A stretch of DNA of 62,000 nt from Symbiodinium natans (lineage: Eukaryota; Sar; Dinophyceae; Suessiales; Symbiodiniaceae): the NCBI GenBank assembly GCA_905221605.1, contig CAJNDS010002402.1, positions 1-62,000 of the forward strand, given 5' to 3'. Each line of letters begins with the position of its first letter. Position 1 is the first letter of the stretch. Position numbers and translations under genes: made by a program. The notes beneath the pieces are model-generated. The model was not told where the DNA came from, ran no database searches, and saw only the letters and a program-made list of their open reading frames with translations. Below are positions 45,537-57,345 of the stretch, in pieces.

Positions 45537-46634
45537 CTAACATCGTGTGAGGCGACGATGACCCTGTGCATAAGCTTGAAGATGTGAAGGGACGCATCTG
45601 CTTATCGACGGCCCCCTGGATCTCAGGGTCTTTGTCGCCTTGGAAACAGCCTTGGCATTCAACTTGCGAGTCAAGGTTTCGCGATCCCGTGCGGCAACGC
45701 AAGGATGCTTGCTCAGCCGCACTCCCTCATCTAATGCTTCTGGAGAAGCGGTGGGTGAAATCAGGGGTGTCATGACGGTTTCAGCGTTTAAAGGCGCTCT
45801 GGTGCTCGTTGTGCTGCACGCCTTCATCTACTGCTTTTGGCAAGGCGGTGAAGGCAGGGTGTCATGGCGATTTGAAGGGGCATGCTAAAGGAATGCCGAA
45901 TGGGAAAAAAGCTCTCCCATGCCTGCACCCACTTTCGGGCTGGGCTACTCGAGCAGTGGCTGCCAGCCGACCTCCGCAGAGTAGCGCAAGTCTTTCGCCA
46001 GCGTCGTGGCTTCTACTTGAGATGAGCTCGTCAGCCATCCACAGGCCACGGGGTTCCCCGACTCGCGAAGCAAGGGAGAGGACTTGCCAATCTTTGGCTT
46101 GCAAACCCTTGCGACTTGCGCTGCGCTGCACCCAGTCGTTCCGGAAAGCAGGGCTCAAAGGCGACAGCTGGCAGGTGGCTCGTCGCAAGGCGGCAGCTTA
46201 CGCCTGACGCGGTCTTGGTGCGACGTCCAGGTGTCGGCTGCAGAGCCTCGTGCAGCTCAAACTCCAAGCCCCTCATCAAGGCGAGCACTTCCTGCTTGCC
46301 CTCACGGAGTCTTAGCGCTCTTTTCGGGCTTCGAACCTCATCGAAAACTGCTCTCGCAGTCGCTCATAGGAGCAGGTCCCTTAAACCCTATACTGCTGGC
46401 GTCCTGGAATCCGTCAAAAGGCGTCTGCGTGCTGGCTTGCAAGCCTTGCTCCAAGTTGGGCCTCACTGGCAAGGCGTGGTGCCTGCCATTGCCCGGGGTT
46501 GGGCGTGGCCCAGGCAATGCCGGAGGATGCACCTCAGCCTGCTGCTCCTGCGGCTTGACGGAGCCGTGCTCTCTCGATCCTCCTCTTCCGCTTTGCAGTT
46601 TCTCTTCTTCCGCTTGCTGCTCCTCTTCTTCCAA
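45537..46634 (-). CDS. Minus-strand exons with a Glu/Gln-rich segment
   Basis: Upstream exon 46634-46340 begins EEEEQQAEEEKLQSGRGGSR and reads on through PTPGNGRHHALPVRPNLEQG. The next exon, near 46320-46240, reads EGKQEVLALMRGLEFELHEA. Frames at 46188-45862 and 45827-45537 continue with Arg/Ser/Ala-rich sequence. Several plus frames overlap, including one of 191 codons (46084-46659), but they show the Cys/Ser/Leu-rich look of antisense frames. No family recognised. Confidence 0.4.
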
Positions 46635-47253
46635 CCTCCTATCAACAGGTCATTCGTAGGTTGTTTTCGGCCATAGGCTGACGCCCCAAACCCCTAGATC
46701 CTGCCCTCACCTGCTGCTTTCGGGAAAGATGTTTCCTGCATGCCGTCGCCCGCCTCTTGCATGAGATGTTCAGGAGACGGCCACTCCCCCAGAACCGTCA
46801 CGGGCATGGCAGTTCTGAAAAGTAGACAACTATGAACTTACCTTACAACTCTAAGCCAAGTCCCTCTGTCAATGTTGGAACAGGTCTGATTCATCAGTGC
46901 TGAGGGCGTTACTTGCAGTCAGTGCCAGAGTATGCTTCAGTCAGGAGGTCGTGTCCAAGTGGTGTAGACAGCTCGTCCCGCCAATCTGCGCGCAAACATG
47001 GTGAGGTCTTTCTTTGCCTGCTCCCTCTTCACAGCTCGAAAGTAGCATCGTCCGAGGCCCAGTCCAAAATAGGATTTCCAATCCTGGGACTATGCAAACA
47101 TAACTCACAAGGCAATGCTGGACATGGCCGCAAGAAGATGTGCATACCGACCCGAGGCCTTGCGATCGGCTACATCTTCGTCTTCACCGTCACCCTCTTC
47201 TTTCCTGCACGTACGTGGAACTGCTTGTTCCACAAGGTAAGCCCTTCTAAGGA

Positions 47254-47496
47254 CTAAGGCCATGGCAAATCTACGGCAGCTGCAAACTGCAGAAATTGGA
47301 AGGCCTGGAAACCGTTGAACGACTTTTCGTCCGAAGTATTCGAAATGTATGCGCAGGTAGCTTCAGGTTGCTTCATGCAGTCGACAACTTGTAGGTCTTC
47401 ATAACTGCTTACGCTTTCCCTCACCGATTGAGGCTGTTGCGCATTTCTGGCCGGGACGAGTTGAACACTCGGCGTCCTAGCAGGACCGAGACCCAA
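47254..47496 (-). CDS. Unidentified exon, possible C-terminus
   Basis: The minus strand reads VPARNAQQPQSVRESVSSYE, then DLQVVDCMKQPEATCAYISN and FNGFQAFQFLQFAAAVDLP before a stop at 47254. Strong coding texture. Upstream exons not identified. Confidence 0.45.
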   Translation of the reverse strand: MGLGPARTPSVQLVPARNAQQPQSVRESVSSYEDLQVVDCMKQPEATCAYISNTSDEKSFNGFQAFQFLQFAAAVDLPWP

Positions 47497-48043
47497 AAGC
47501 TCGCAAATTGCCCTCGAACTACACCTGCATCCGTAAACACATGATTTTATTCAAAGACACATCTCGCATGTGCGACATGGCCTGCTGCAGTGCATCACCC
47601 AAGCGTCTCTTGGACCTTTCGCTCTCGCAGGCTGGCTAGTACGAGTTGATTTCAGCAGGACCAGCAATAATCGTTAATCTGGGATGTTCTGCCTTCTCCT
47701 TGCTTCTGCTTCAGGTGATGGTAGCGAGAATGCAGGCGTGGACAAGTGCAAACTTTCTCGAGGCCACAGCTCAGACAGTTACCACCAGTGGGAGTTTCAT
47801 GGCGATGCCGCCACATGTGCGGAGGTGTTTATTCCTTCCTAGGTCTGGCTCTGCTGTTGCTCTTTTCCTAGGTCTGGCTCGACGCCTCTCTGTGCTGCCT
47901 CTGTGGTTCATAGGCTGAAAATACTGTAATTTGACGAGTTCTCCGCGTATCGCGCTACTGGAGAATGACAAACACCGTGCCAAAACCTGTAAGTCACCGT
48001 ATTGATGTACGTTCGCGTGTCTGACAATGCTACAATTCGTGGA

Positions 48044-48240
48044 AAATACAGTCTTCACGGGCTTTTCACACTCTGAATAGCAGTGTTCTCGGTCCTGGGC
48101 AATTACATTGAGAACACTCCAAATCCTAGCAAGTATAGTATTCACGTGCCTTAAACACTGTAACAAAATGCCGTGTTCTCAGCATGTAGCAAGTATAAGT
48201 ACAGCATTTACGGGTGTTTAACAGTGTTTGCTGCATTTCA
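48044..48240. repeat. Three diverged copies of a 70-80 bp tandem repeat
   Basis: Copies share a CAGTGTTCTC or CCGTGTTCTC word and a TATTCACG / TTTACGGG...TTTAACA(C/G)TGT block: near 48044-48095, 48125-48178 and 48190-48235. Copies are AT-rich and degenerate. Confidence 0.55.
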
Positions 48241-48289
48241 AGCTCCTGTACACTTACAAGAACGCGACACAAAATGCAATGCGAACCAT

Positions 48290-48660
48290 TTTTGTACGTC
48301 GGCAGGCCCCCCCCCCCCCCCGCCCCATTTGCGAACACGATGCTCGCATGATGGGATTTGGAAGGGATTCGTATGGTTCTCAACCAAACTTTGCACGGCT
48401 TCAAACAGCTGGGGGTTGGGGGGCGCAGCCCCCCCCCCGTTTGCAAACTCATATGATGGGTTTGGAAAAGATTCATATCGTCCAAAAGCATAAAGAACGG
48501 AGGATGGGTTTGGCCATGTGCAAACACATCCAAACGGATTCATATGGTCTTGAAGCAAGCTTGCACGGCTCAAGAATTGACCAGGGGATCGCAGGACCAA
48601 GGGTCCGCAGGACCAGAGGACATAGGACCAGAGGACCGCCACATGTATTTCGACAGAAAA
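48290..48660. repeat. C-rich tracts with diverged 45-60 bp repeat units
   Basis: A unit resembling TTTGCAAACNCATATGATGGGTTTGGAAAAGATTCATATGGTC recurs at about 48330-48380, 48438-48482 and 48515-48552. It is interleaved with poly-C runs at 48307-48321 and 48430-48439. It ends with an AGGACCA-rich stretch at 48590-48640. Confidence 0.6.
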
Positions 48661-49745
48661 AGAATGTGCGCGCCATGGTCAGCCTCACCCAGCATCTTAT
48701 GTTCCAGACCTTTCCTTACAGAGGCTTTTCACGCAGCCACGGTTTGGCTGGACCGGTGCCAGAGCCTGCAGCCTTCGTCCCCTTCAGCTTTGCAACATTT
48801 CTCTGCGCTTCGCTTCTCCGGAGGTCGACCAAAGGCTCTGTCTGGGGTAACTCGATTCAAGACAATCGAAGACCAAAATCGGTTTGGCATCTGAACATAT
48901 CTTAACCCAGACACAAACTGCAGAAGACACAGACGTCAAAGCAGCATCCCCTGACTAAGGAGCAGAATGTCAGAAGGGCTTTGGACTTTTGAGGGTTTAA
49001 GGCTAAGAGCGTCACACGAGGCTGAGAGTCTGCGATTTCGAGCATAGAGCTTCCAGTCCAGTCAATAACAACAGTCATACAAAGCCTAGCTTTCGACAAG
49101 AGTTGTCAAAAAAACAACTTTACTGCTATGTTTCAAGGGAGGTCTTCAACTTTACTACGTGCTGGTTTCCGGATGCTTGCTTCCTGGAAGGTGAGAACAC
49201 GAAGTTCAGCCTTCGGAATGAGTTTTTACCATGCGTTCACTGCAACACTGCATAAGCAATTTCTTATATCTTCGGAACCAGATCATAAACTAGTTTGCGA
49301 ACAAACGACTGCTAATAACTTTCTGCTTCTTGTTTAGCAAAGCAAGACCATGCAGTTCAAAAGAAGAGAAGATTGCAATGTACAATGGAACAACCAGATT
49401 GCAATGCAAAAAATGCAGTACAAAAAAATCTCAACTTCTTGACAAAGACTCTCAGCAGGGCAAAACCCAACTTAACATACAGCTTCTTTGCAAATGAGCT
49501 CACACCAGGCAGGACAGGAAGGTGGCCCCCTGAGCTCCAGACTCGGAAGTTTGGCCGGCCTAAGGACCAAAGCGAAGAAAGCGTGGCGCCATGTCGCCGA
49601 TCGAGTCTTATTGGCTGGCTCTTCAAAGGCTCTAAGAGATTGATCCGGGCTGGCCTCATTGGCGGGAGAAGAGCCCAGCAAGACCTGGGCTGGGCTCAGA
49701 CTCGTTCAACATTCCAGAGATCACAGAGACCTGCAACTAGAGTAA

Positions 49746-50045
49746 CTAGAGCAGTCTCGGGATCTTGCGAGTGGCCAAAGCCCCAGCAAGCATCTCATCC
49801 GAGACGTCATGGGCAACAAACAGCCGGGCTCTCGCAGTTGTCTTCTTAGACACTACGACGCGTGATGCAACGTCGTGCACATAACAGCACTGCTTCTGCC
49901 GCCAGAGACTAATATCATGTTTGGCGGCCGCTCGTGGCATGGTGACAAATCTAGCGCCCTCTAGTAAGCAGCTCAAAGCAGCTGAAAGCTGGACATGCCC
50001 AATTTGCCCAATGGCCCAATGTGTCTTCAAGCTTGTTTGGAGCAC
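49746..50045 (-). CDS. Unidentified exon
   Basis: The minus strand reads SCLLEGARFVTMPRAAAKHD, then ISLWRQKQCCYVHDVASRVV and LFVAHDVSDEMLAGALATRK, stopping at 49746. Convincing globular texture. No family recognised. The next minus candidate downstream lies below 49681. Confidence 0.45.
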   Translation of the reverse strand: MLQTSLKTHWAIGQIGHVQLSAALSCLLEGARFVTMPRAAAKHDISLWRQKQCCYVHDVASRVVVSKKTTARARLFVAHDVSDEMLAGALATRKIPRLL

Positions 50046-50167
50046 TGTGGTGCCCTAGCCCGCATGAACCCCAGAGCCTAAGGAGGCTGCGGCAAGTGCT
50101 GCCTTCCTGGCACAATGACTAAGCGGCATGTCCGCCGTAGCTCGACTGGGTCCTACTGGTAACCCCC

Positions 50168-50765
50168 TCAGATGTCCATCGTTGACCGCTGCGCCGTCAC
50201 AGCCTCAGAGGATTCCATTTTCGAGCCGACCTGGCACAGATCTGTGATGAGGAACCTTGGAGTTTTTGCAGCTAGTGGGTGGTGTTCCATCAGCACCCAG
50301 AATCTTTGAGAGGGGCAGGGGGGGGGGAGAAAGCAAGCAGGAAGCACACTACCCAGAATCTCGCTCAACGCGAGCTATGAGTTATGGCACCTCCTAGCTT
50401 TCATCAGCTCCCGCCCGCCTGTGATCCCGGCTTGGCATGCACCTCCTGAGGTGAGGTGGGATTTCTGGATGCTCTCTCTTTCTCTGTCGCTTGCAAAGGT
50501 TTTCCAATACCTAGATAGAGATCACACCTGTTCTTCGAGCTTTGCCCGGGCCTCTGATGGATCCACGTAGAGGCGGCTGCGCTTCGGCACCGACGCCATC
50601 TGGTGACAAGGCAAGCTCTTTGGACTGCGTGCTCTGTGCAATGGTAAACACAATTGCCGAACTCTTGTGCTTTGCTCGCCTTCTTGCGCTCTTCAGCCTG
50701 TCTTCGAAGGGCGGCGTTGCGGATCGGCTCCATAGAAGACCTGAACTGATGCACCTAACTAACAC
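50168..50765 (-). CDS. Minus-strand exons, basic and low complexity
   Basis: Candidates: 50750-50660 (MEPIRNAALRRQAEERKKAS, a helical basic stretch), 50640-50515 in another frame (KELALSPDGVGAEAQPPLRG), and about 50290-50168 (PRFLITDLCQVGSKMESSEA). The frame changes imply introns between them. No family recognised. Confidence 0.4.
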
Positions 50766-50836
50766 CTACCGATGCTGCTTTGCTTCACACCCTGGTGGCT
50801 CTTCATTGTAGGCGGGTTCTTTACGGGCACTTATTT

Positions 50837-53742
50837 TCAAGCCACCCCGCTGCACATTTGCTCCTTTAGCAAGCTTGAGGGCAGACCATGGGAGACCGGT
50901 CCGACAAGGTAGGGATTGGGATTATCATCTTGGAGCTCAGCGGTGACACTCATCATCGGCACAACCCTCGATTGTCCTGGCCTGTTTAAGCTCTTGCTGT
51001 GGTCTGACACCTCTCCCTTGACCGTCGACTCGGATGGATGGTTGATGTTTTGCAGCTCATCATGCTGCGTACGAGAAAGGGCCCGCATTGCGGTGCCTTT
51101 GGCTGTGCTCCGAGAAGGTGTTACAGTTTGAGCCTGACCCGTCTGACCCTCCGCAGATTGAGAGAGTGAGTGAGTTAAGGGAGTAGCAGCTTGGATTGGT
51201 GTTGCGTGCATCATTGCGTACTGACAGGGCGACACTGGCCAAGCTGAGTGCTCCAGGACTCCGCCACTATGTCACAAACCTACATGGGGAACTCCTGATG
51301 CAGATTTTGTACGTTGTCCATGTACGATCTTGTAACCTGGAGAGACCCTCGCCAAGGGGGGATCACGCTATGGTTGTAAGACCACGGCGTCAGATCGAGT
51401 GGCTCCAAGTCCTTGGGTCCAATTCGCACCTCAGGCCCATTAAGCGTTCACATGCAATTATCTTTACATGTTTGGGGAAATGTGTGGAAGCATTCGGACC
51501 CTTCGGGCCACCAAAGTGCGCTGGGACTGCTACTGCCGTGATATTGTCGAAGAGTCGGGGCTGATTTCGAGCCTTCCAAGGTTATCATGAGCGACCCGTG
51601 ATCTGAAGAGAACGGGTTGGACACTTCCAAGGATATCCGGGGGGATACTTCCAGGAAGTGCTTTCGGTCGGATGTCTAAGCAAGTCTCGGCCTGGCCCCG
51701 CTCCAGCATGTCCGTGGACCAGCGCTTCACGGTCTTGCTGCCCAGCTCGGTCTGAGAAGGCACCGCAAAGCAGCCAGAGACCCCTGTTACGTCGTAAAAC
51801 CCCGATAAGCCTTTGGTTTCCTGTCACCTTATGTCCTTTCACGCGCTCCTGGCGGCCCAAACTCGTCTTGCCAGCTGCCAGCGCTTTTGCGGAATCTGCA
51901 CGGCGTTCACGTCTGCTCTCGAAACACAAGATCATCGCGTGAGATCAAGAAGCTTCACGGCCTGGCATTGCTTCGTAGGTGTCCCTGGGTTCATCTCCGA
52001 AGGGTAGCTCGGTGACTTTGAAAGCAGGCTCGCTGTGATTCCTGGACAAAGTCTCAGAACTCAAACCTGTCAAGCTCGATGCGTCAGTTGTAGCTATGTG
52101 CCTGGTCACAGTCTGTGGCGGACTAGTCCCAATGCGGGCATCTTCAGGGTTGGATACCTCAGCAAACACTGTTGACTAGAAGCCTGGATCTTTGGACATC
52201 CTTGTTGCCAGGTGTAGGCCCCAAACCCAAAAAGGAATGTCAGGATGATCAGAGAATTTTGGGTACCTGGAGCTGCAACAGCCTTCTGCACGACATGCCG
52301 CTTGAACGTGATCATCGACATTCTTCCGAATGGAAGTCTCGAGCACGGTCCCACCAACAGGCGCACTCTCGTGGGAAGACTTGCGGAAAGCCGAAATGGT
52401 TCATGTCATACTCGATCTGCGCAGTATCGAGGAGCATGAGGAGCTTGCGTAGTTGAGACGCAAGCAGCATGCCATCCAACACAGCCGACCTTATCTTTGT
52501 GTCTGTTGTCCTGAGACAAACATGGAAAGTGGGCTAACGAGCCTGCAGATACGATGAGGCACCGGAAGCACACACACACACTATTCTTCCTCTCTCTCGA
52601 ACACACTCTCACTCTCTCTCTCCCTCTCTCTCTCAAACTCTCTCTCTCTCTCTCGATCGCTGCCTTTAGCTTTGTGAGCGTCATGGGCTCTTCTTTCGGC
52701 TGTCGGAAGTCATACTCGCGCACCTGCCAGCATGCCCATGCATGCCCATGCTGCCCATGAACCGACACCTGCAAGTTGCAACATGACTTCTAGCTACACC
52801 AATGGGCTCCAACCGGCTTCAAACTTAACATGTGGAGCGACATGTGGATCATACGTGCCTCTCGTTCGCCGTTCCTGATGGAGAGCGGCACGTAGTACTC
52901 GTCGCCATTGAGCCTCAAGTCCTTCAGTAAGAAGATGCTTCTAAGTGGGCCTTCAAGCGAGCTTTCTTCTTTTGCCAAACGTTCTTTGGCAAGATGTCAA
53001 ACATGTAGACTAGCTCCAGCAGCTGGGCTGTCCTCATTGTCACGCTTCATGAGCTCCTTGCGGGTCTCCAAAAGCCTTCGCAATGCAACTACTGAAGCAG
53101 CAGATAAGGCCAGGAAAGACAGCTGAAAATTGCACAGCTGACTGGGCCCGGTCTTGAAATGCCCGCTGAGGGCGACGCTGGCCCCTTGTTCGGAAGGTTG
53201 GATCCTCCACCCGCTGCATGCCAACCATCCTGTCAAGATAAGCCTCTACTATACTGGAGGCTGCTAACGTATTTGGCTACAGCTCTCTGCTTTGGCATTC
53301 AACATTCATGGCAACGTTTGTAGCGCCCGTCAGTCTTGCATTCACGCTCCGGGTTCACCGGGTAGCTCATGGGCATCAGGCCGCCACGGACACGCGCCAA
53401 CTGCCCAGGCGAAGAAACTGAAGGAACATAACTGCCATGTTGCCATTCGGCATGAGGAGGTGCATGGGGTAAGAAAGGATAGGAAGCCTGGTGATCTGCT
53501 TCTGCACGCTCGCGGATATGCGCAATCGGACCTAAGCCACCAGAAAATCCGAGGACCTCTTGGCTTCTCGCGGCCATATCCAAGAAGCCAACAATCTCGT
53601 GGATGTGACTCATGATTTGGGGGTTGGCGCTCCGACACCTGAAGCAGAGCAGAAGCAGAATCGGTTTTTGGGCAGAGGAAACACCGCTAAGCCGTTCAAC
53701 TATGTCAAACCTGTCGAACCTCTGTTGTGACTGTGCCGGCAC
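50837..53742 (-). CDS. Minus-strand multi-exon gene, Ser/Thr-rich C-terminal part
   Basis: Candidates in order: 53635-53345 (SANPQIMSHIHEIVGFLDMA, RSQEVLGFSGGL); about 53140-52997 (FQLSFLALSAASVVALRRLL, a membrane-like helix followed by ETRKELMKRDNED); 52978-52830 (LEGPLRSIFLLKDLRLNGDE, then YYVPLSIRNGEREARMIHMS); 52340-52190 (RMSMITFKRHVVQKAVAAPG, FGAYTWQQGCPKIQA); 52155-51945 (NPEDARIGTSPPQTVTRHIA); 51925-51780 (RRERRADSAKALAAGKTSLG); 51755-51655 (KTVKRWSTDMLERGQAETCL); and 51214-50837, which has an ATG ATG and is Ser/Thr/Gln-rich (LQDDNPNPYLVGPVSHGLPS) to its stop. One or more genes; joins unsolved. A (CT)n run interrupts at 52595-52660. Confidence 0.45.
52595..52660. repeat. (CT)n microsatellite
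   Basis: CTCTCT with occasional AAA or CCC breaks. It lies between minus exon candidates. Confidence 0.8.
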
Positions 53743-53938
53743 GGCTCAAAGGGCGACCAGTGGCTATGCAGTGTTTCGATCGCAAGATACGGTGCCTTTC
53801 GCTACTCAGACGCGTGCCCACAACCCTCAATCAAACATAGCGCGTTTACCAGGTACTCGGCTGGCTCACAGCGCGCTGCCCAGTTCTCACCCGCGATGAG
53901 CCCGGCAGCCTTGCCCTGCCCAAAAGCGATTTGCGGAT

Positions 53939-54272
53939 TCAGATTGCAGCATGACTGCAGGATGGGCCCTTTGCTGCGTTTTGCCCGCTGCGGCTTTGGA
54001 ACAGCTTCAATTTGCACAGCGGAAACTTAGATCCTTTGTCCGCCTCAGCCTTGCGGCTTAGGTTCAGCGCTGTCCTGCAAAACATGAAGGCAATGATTTC
54101 AACGGCTTCCCACGCTGCAATCGACCTGTCCGGGATCCGTCCTGGTATAGTGCTCTGGAACATGATGGGCATTGAAGTGAGGAGGATACCTGAGGCAGAC
54201 TCTCGCTCTCCGTCGAAATATCTTTATGCATCTCGTGGTCACTTTGCAAGAAGAATGAATGATACGTCCTAA
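53939..54272. other. Overlapping coding-like frames on both strands
   Basis: Minus strand (53939-54172): RIPDRSIAAWEAVEIIAFMF, then RKAEADKGSKFPLCKLKLFQ. Plus strand (54012-54272): LSASALRLRFSAVLQNMKAM and GIRPGIVLWNMMGIEVRRIP. Both look plausible, so the true strand cannot be decided by eye. Confidence 0.35.
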
Positions 54273-54279
54273 CATCAGC

Positions 54280-55045
54280 TTATATAGGTGGTGCGCACGT
54301 GGAGACACTGGCAGCATTGGCGCTATCTGGGCCGCAGATGACGCCGCGCTTCTGTTTGACCTTCCCGTTGCGAGAGTTGAGAAGTAGGTTGGAGAGACAA
54401 AGCTGGGCGGGATGAATAGCAACATCTTCACTAGCGCCATCAAAGTCCACAATTTTCCTCCATGATCGCCGCGTTCATCTACTGCGGAGGCAGGAGTGTA
54501 TCTGCACATCAGCTTATAGAACGGTATGTATACCTTTATTCAGTTTGCATGCCGGCTACCTTTTCAACCAATGACATACAAACTCCTGCCTGTCGTCGAT
54601 CAGCAGCCAGTTTAAAGTTGCGGCTGCAAATCATCAATCAGCAGGTCATCGAGTGAGGCCAGAAGAGCAATCAAAACGGTATCCCGGTGCACCACTTTGC
54701 TGATTGACTCACATGCTTGCGAATCTCGACCAGCATTATCATTAGCCATCACAGACCTGCAGCCAGTGACATATAATCAAGCTTGTCCTGCACTCGCGGG
54801 ACGGCTTTCGAGAGCTATGCACATAGGCTGGCACAACTGCAAACAGCACGCTGCGATGTCGTCATAGGACAACTCGCGTGCCAAGTGCCAATGCAAAGCG
54901 GCTTTCCATCGCCAGCCATGGAATGTGGCCAACAACTGCAAAAAATTGGTGGCATCATGCAAAACAAATCTCAAGCATTCAATGACTACAGACTCTAGTC
55001 ACTGGACTAGTCTCGAAGGGCCACCAAATTTGCGAAAGCTGCGAT
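54280..55045. other. No confident gene
   Basis: Short frames only, no convincing splice-flanked exon. Confidence 0.3.
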
Positions 55046-55449
55046 TTGTACATCATTGGTCGAATTCTAGAGCCAGGCATCTCTCTTTGGAAGACCAAAC
55101 GGGCGTTGTTCAAAATAACGGTCACCCCTGGTAAACGCTCTTTGGAGGACCCTGAGTTGGAACAACATAGAACCACCCCTATCGGGTTTAAGGCTTTTCA
55201 GTTTCTTGCACCACTAGCGATGCCTGGACTTCTACTGCGTTCTGCTGGCATTGGCAAATCAAGTCCGAAGTCTTCGACGATCTTCTGTTTCTTCTATGCT
55301 CTTCATTCCGAAAGGGATCGAGGTATAACAAGGGACATACGATACTTCATCGGTTATGTCGACAATCGACACTTTGTACAAGCTGCTCTGAGCTCGTCAC
55401 AGCAGTGCCACAACAGCCCAGAGCCAAGAAATCCGCCCAAACTGGCCGG

Positions 55450-55845
55450 TTACGGCCAGGTCATGTCGGAGAAGCGTGAGCAATCGAGCAACAGCACAAA
55501 TCGAGGCAATGGTACTGTTGAATTTGCTATTCGAGAACCACTGAAAGCGGACTTGAGTCCGCTCCCTGCTTCATGGGTGACGCTAAGTTCACCGCAGTTG
55601 GCGAGGCTCATTCCTGCAAAGTGCGTCTCAGCAGTTTCTTGCGGCAACACCACAGAGTGGGAATGGCAAAGGCTCCTTCGTGTCATCTCCTGCCCACAAC
55701 AAAAAGCAAAAACAAGCGAGAATCCGGCTTCAGTGGGTTGCAGCAAGAGCTCAAATGGGCTGCCACGCGCCTGTACCCAGCCACCTGGGCAGGAGCCAAA
55801 AGCTTGAGCTCTTATGTGCAGTATGTCGTGGGGGCATAAGGCCAA
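55450..55845 (-). CDS. Unidentified exon with strong polypyrimidine acceptor
   Basis: On the minus strand a T-rich acceptor (GCTTTTTGTTGTGGGCAG) precedes EMTRRSLCHSHSVVLPQETA, then GMSLANCGELSVTHEAGS, near 55685-55550. The same frame is open upstream as GWVQARGSPFELLLQPTEAG. A 253-codon plus frame (55046-55807) overlaps and is the main alternative. No family recognised. Confidence 0.4.
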   Translation of the reverse strand: MALCPHDILHIRAQAFGSCPGGWVQARGSPFELLLQPTEAGFSLVFAFCCGQEMTRRSLCHSHSVVLPQETAETHFAGMSLANCGELSVTHEAGSGLKSAFSGSRIANSTVPLPRFVLLLDCSRFSDMTWP

Positions 55846-56443
55846 ATCTTGAGCTCAGATTCTCACCCTCGGAAGAGGCGCATTCGCTTGGGTGTCCGGA
55901 GCTCGTCAAATTGCTCCTGCAAAAACCAACGCCATCAACGTCCCCAGTGACTCTAGAGTCGGGTCTTACTCAAGTCTCGTCCACATGCCATCGATCCTTT
56001 GTCGGCACTTCGTCCACCTTGCAACTTGGCATTTCTTCCAACGCACACGACACATGTCAGAACGAGCTTGAATCTGAGCCAAGGTACGTTTGCTTTGGAA
56101 TGCACCATCGCCAAAAGCCTGAGATGCTCAACGTGGTTCGCTTTTCGACATGCATCGAGTAGGAAAAGCATACACTGTCTGAAACCATATGCAGAGTCTA
56201 CAGTCTACGGTGTCTACACAAGTGTACGTCTCACACGAACAAAGATGTGCCAATGCAATGCTTCGAAACTGTTGAAACTGCTCCAGAGTCGGTACATTGC
56301 TCGCGTCCGCCTTGAGACTCAGGTGCTCATGGACCTCGGAACAAACCGCTTCGGGTCAATGTTGCAGTGCCGTGAGCCACGGTCATGGCGCACCATGACA
56401 CACCACGCCCATGGCATCCCATGGGCGAGGCCTCATGGGGAAC

Positions 56444-57093
56444 TTGGGTCACTGCCTCTTCCAGCGTGACACTATTCTCCACGGCTGCCTGAACAACTCT
56501 GGTTGGATCCAGGTCCCGAAGCTTGCATGTACGAAAAGTGAGCAAAAGAAACTAGGAAAGACAAAACTTGATCAGTGCCTTCAGGTTTGTCATGGTCTGG
56601 TGCATATCTCTCATTTGCTGGCTCGTCGGCACGCGAAGCGTGTCAGCCTTCCCGAGCTTCAACTACTGCAGCAGCCGCTTGCTCAATCACAAAGCAACAT
56701 TGACGGAGCAGCTGAGCCTTTCTTGCCACAATGCTTCGAAGCTCCTCAAAGGCAACCCGGAAAGCGCGAATGAAAGGCCAAGCAAATCGGCAATGAGTCT
56801 AGATGGCGGCGGCATTGGTTTAGTAACGAGAATCAGAAAAGCAACAGGTTTCGGCCTGCCACTGCTGAAGGGTAGGTACGCGGTCTGCGTTGGCCTTCAA
56901 TACTGGTACATATTTCTGCCGATGTCCGCAAGATGCAAACCGGCCGATCTCTGAGCCAAGCAAAAACGACGGCGGCCTTCGACTTTAAGATGTCCATCAC
57001 CTCGCTCTTCGCTGCCGAGATCATGGACTGGGCCTGAAGCAAACTCTTGGCTTGCGTCACGCAGAGCAGGCAACGAGAGGGCGTAGCTACCAT
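56444..57093 (-). CDS. Helical multi-exon protein, 3 exons recognised
   Basis: Exon about 57085-56945: TQAKSLLQAQSMISAAKSEV, MDILKSKAAVVFAWLRDR. Exon 56744-56648 (97 nt): ELRSIVARKAQLLRQCCFVI, EQAAAAVVEARE, with a polypyrimidine acceptor upstream and a GC donor (GGGAAG/GCTGAC). Exon 56521-56444 (78 nt): LRDLDPTRVVQAAVENSVTL, EEAVTQ, donor CAA/GTTCCC. All three are alpha-helical, Ala/Glu/Gln/Arg-rich and possibly coiled-coil. Phases between exons 2 and 3 do not close directly, so a small exon may be missing. Function unknown. Confidence 0.55.
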
Positions 57094-57289
57094 GACAAGA
57101 AAAAGGATTCACACCATGACAAGGAAATTTTCGGCACCACGACAGAAAGAAAACTTACCACGACAGCGAATGAAACCTGAGCACGACAAGGAATGAAAAC
57201 CTCGCTATGTTTAGGAGAAACCCAAACCTCATTTTCAAGCCTCAGAAGCTCCAAAACGGTGGTTCCCCCGCATTTTCTGCTTGCCCCAG

Positions 57290-57345
57290 CCCCCCCCCCC
57301 CCCCCCGCCCAGCCCAGCCCAGCCCAGCCCAGCCCAGCCCCCACC
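57290..57345. repeat. Poly-C run and (AGCCC)n
   Basis: C runs at 57290-57306 followed by about six AGCCC units, inside the hairpin element. Confidence 0.8.

Noticed and set aside
46084-46659. 191-codon plus frame rich in Cys, Ser and Leu
   Set aside because: It lies antisense to a Glu/Gln-rich minus exon and has the composition expected of an antisense shadow.
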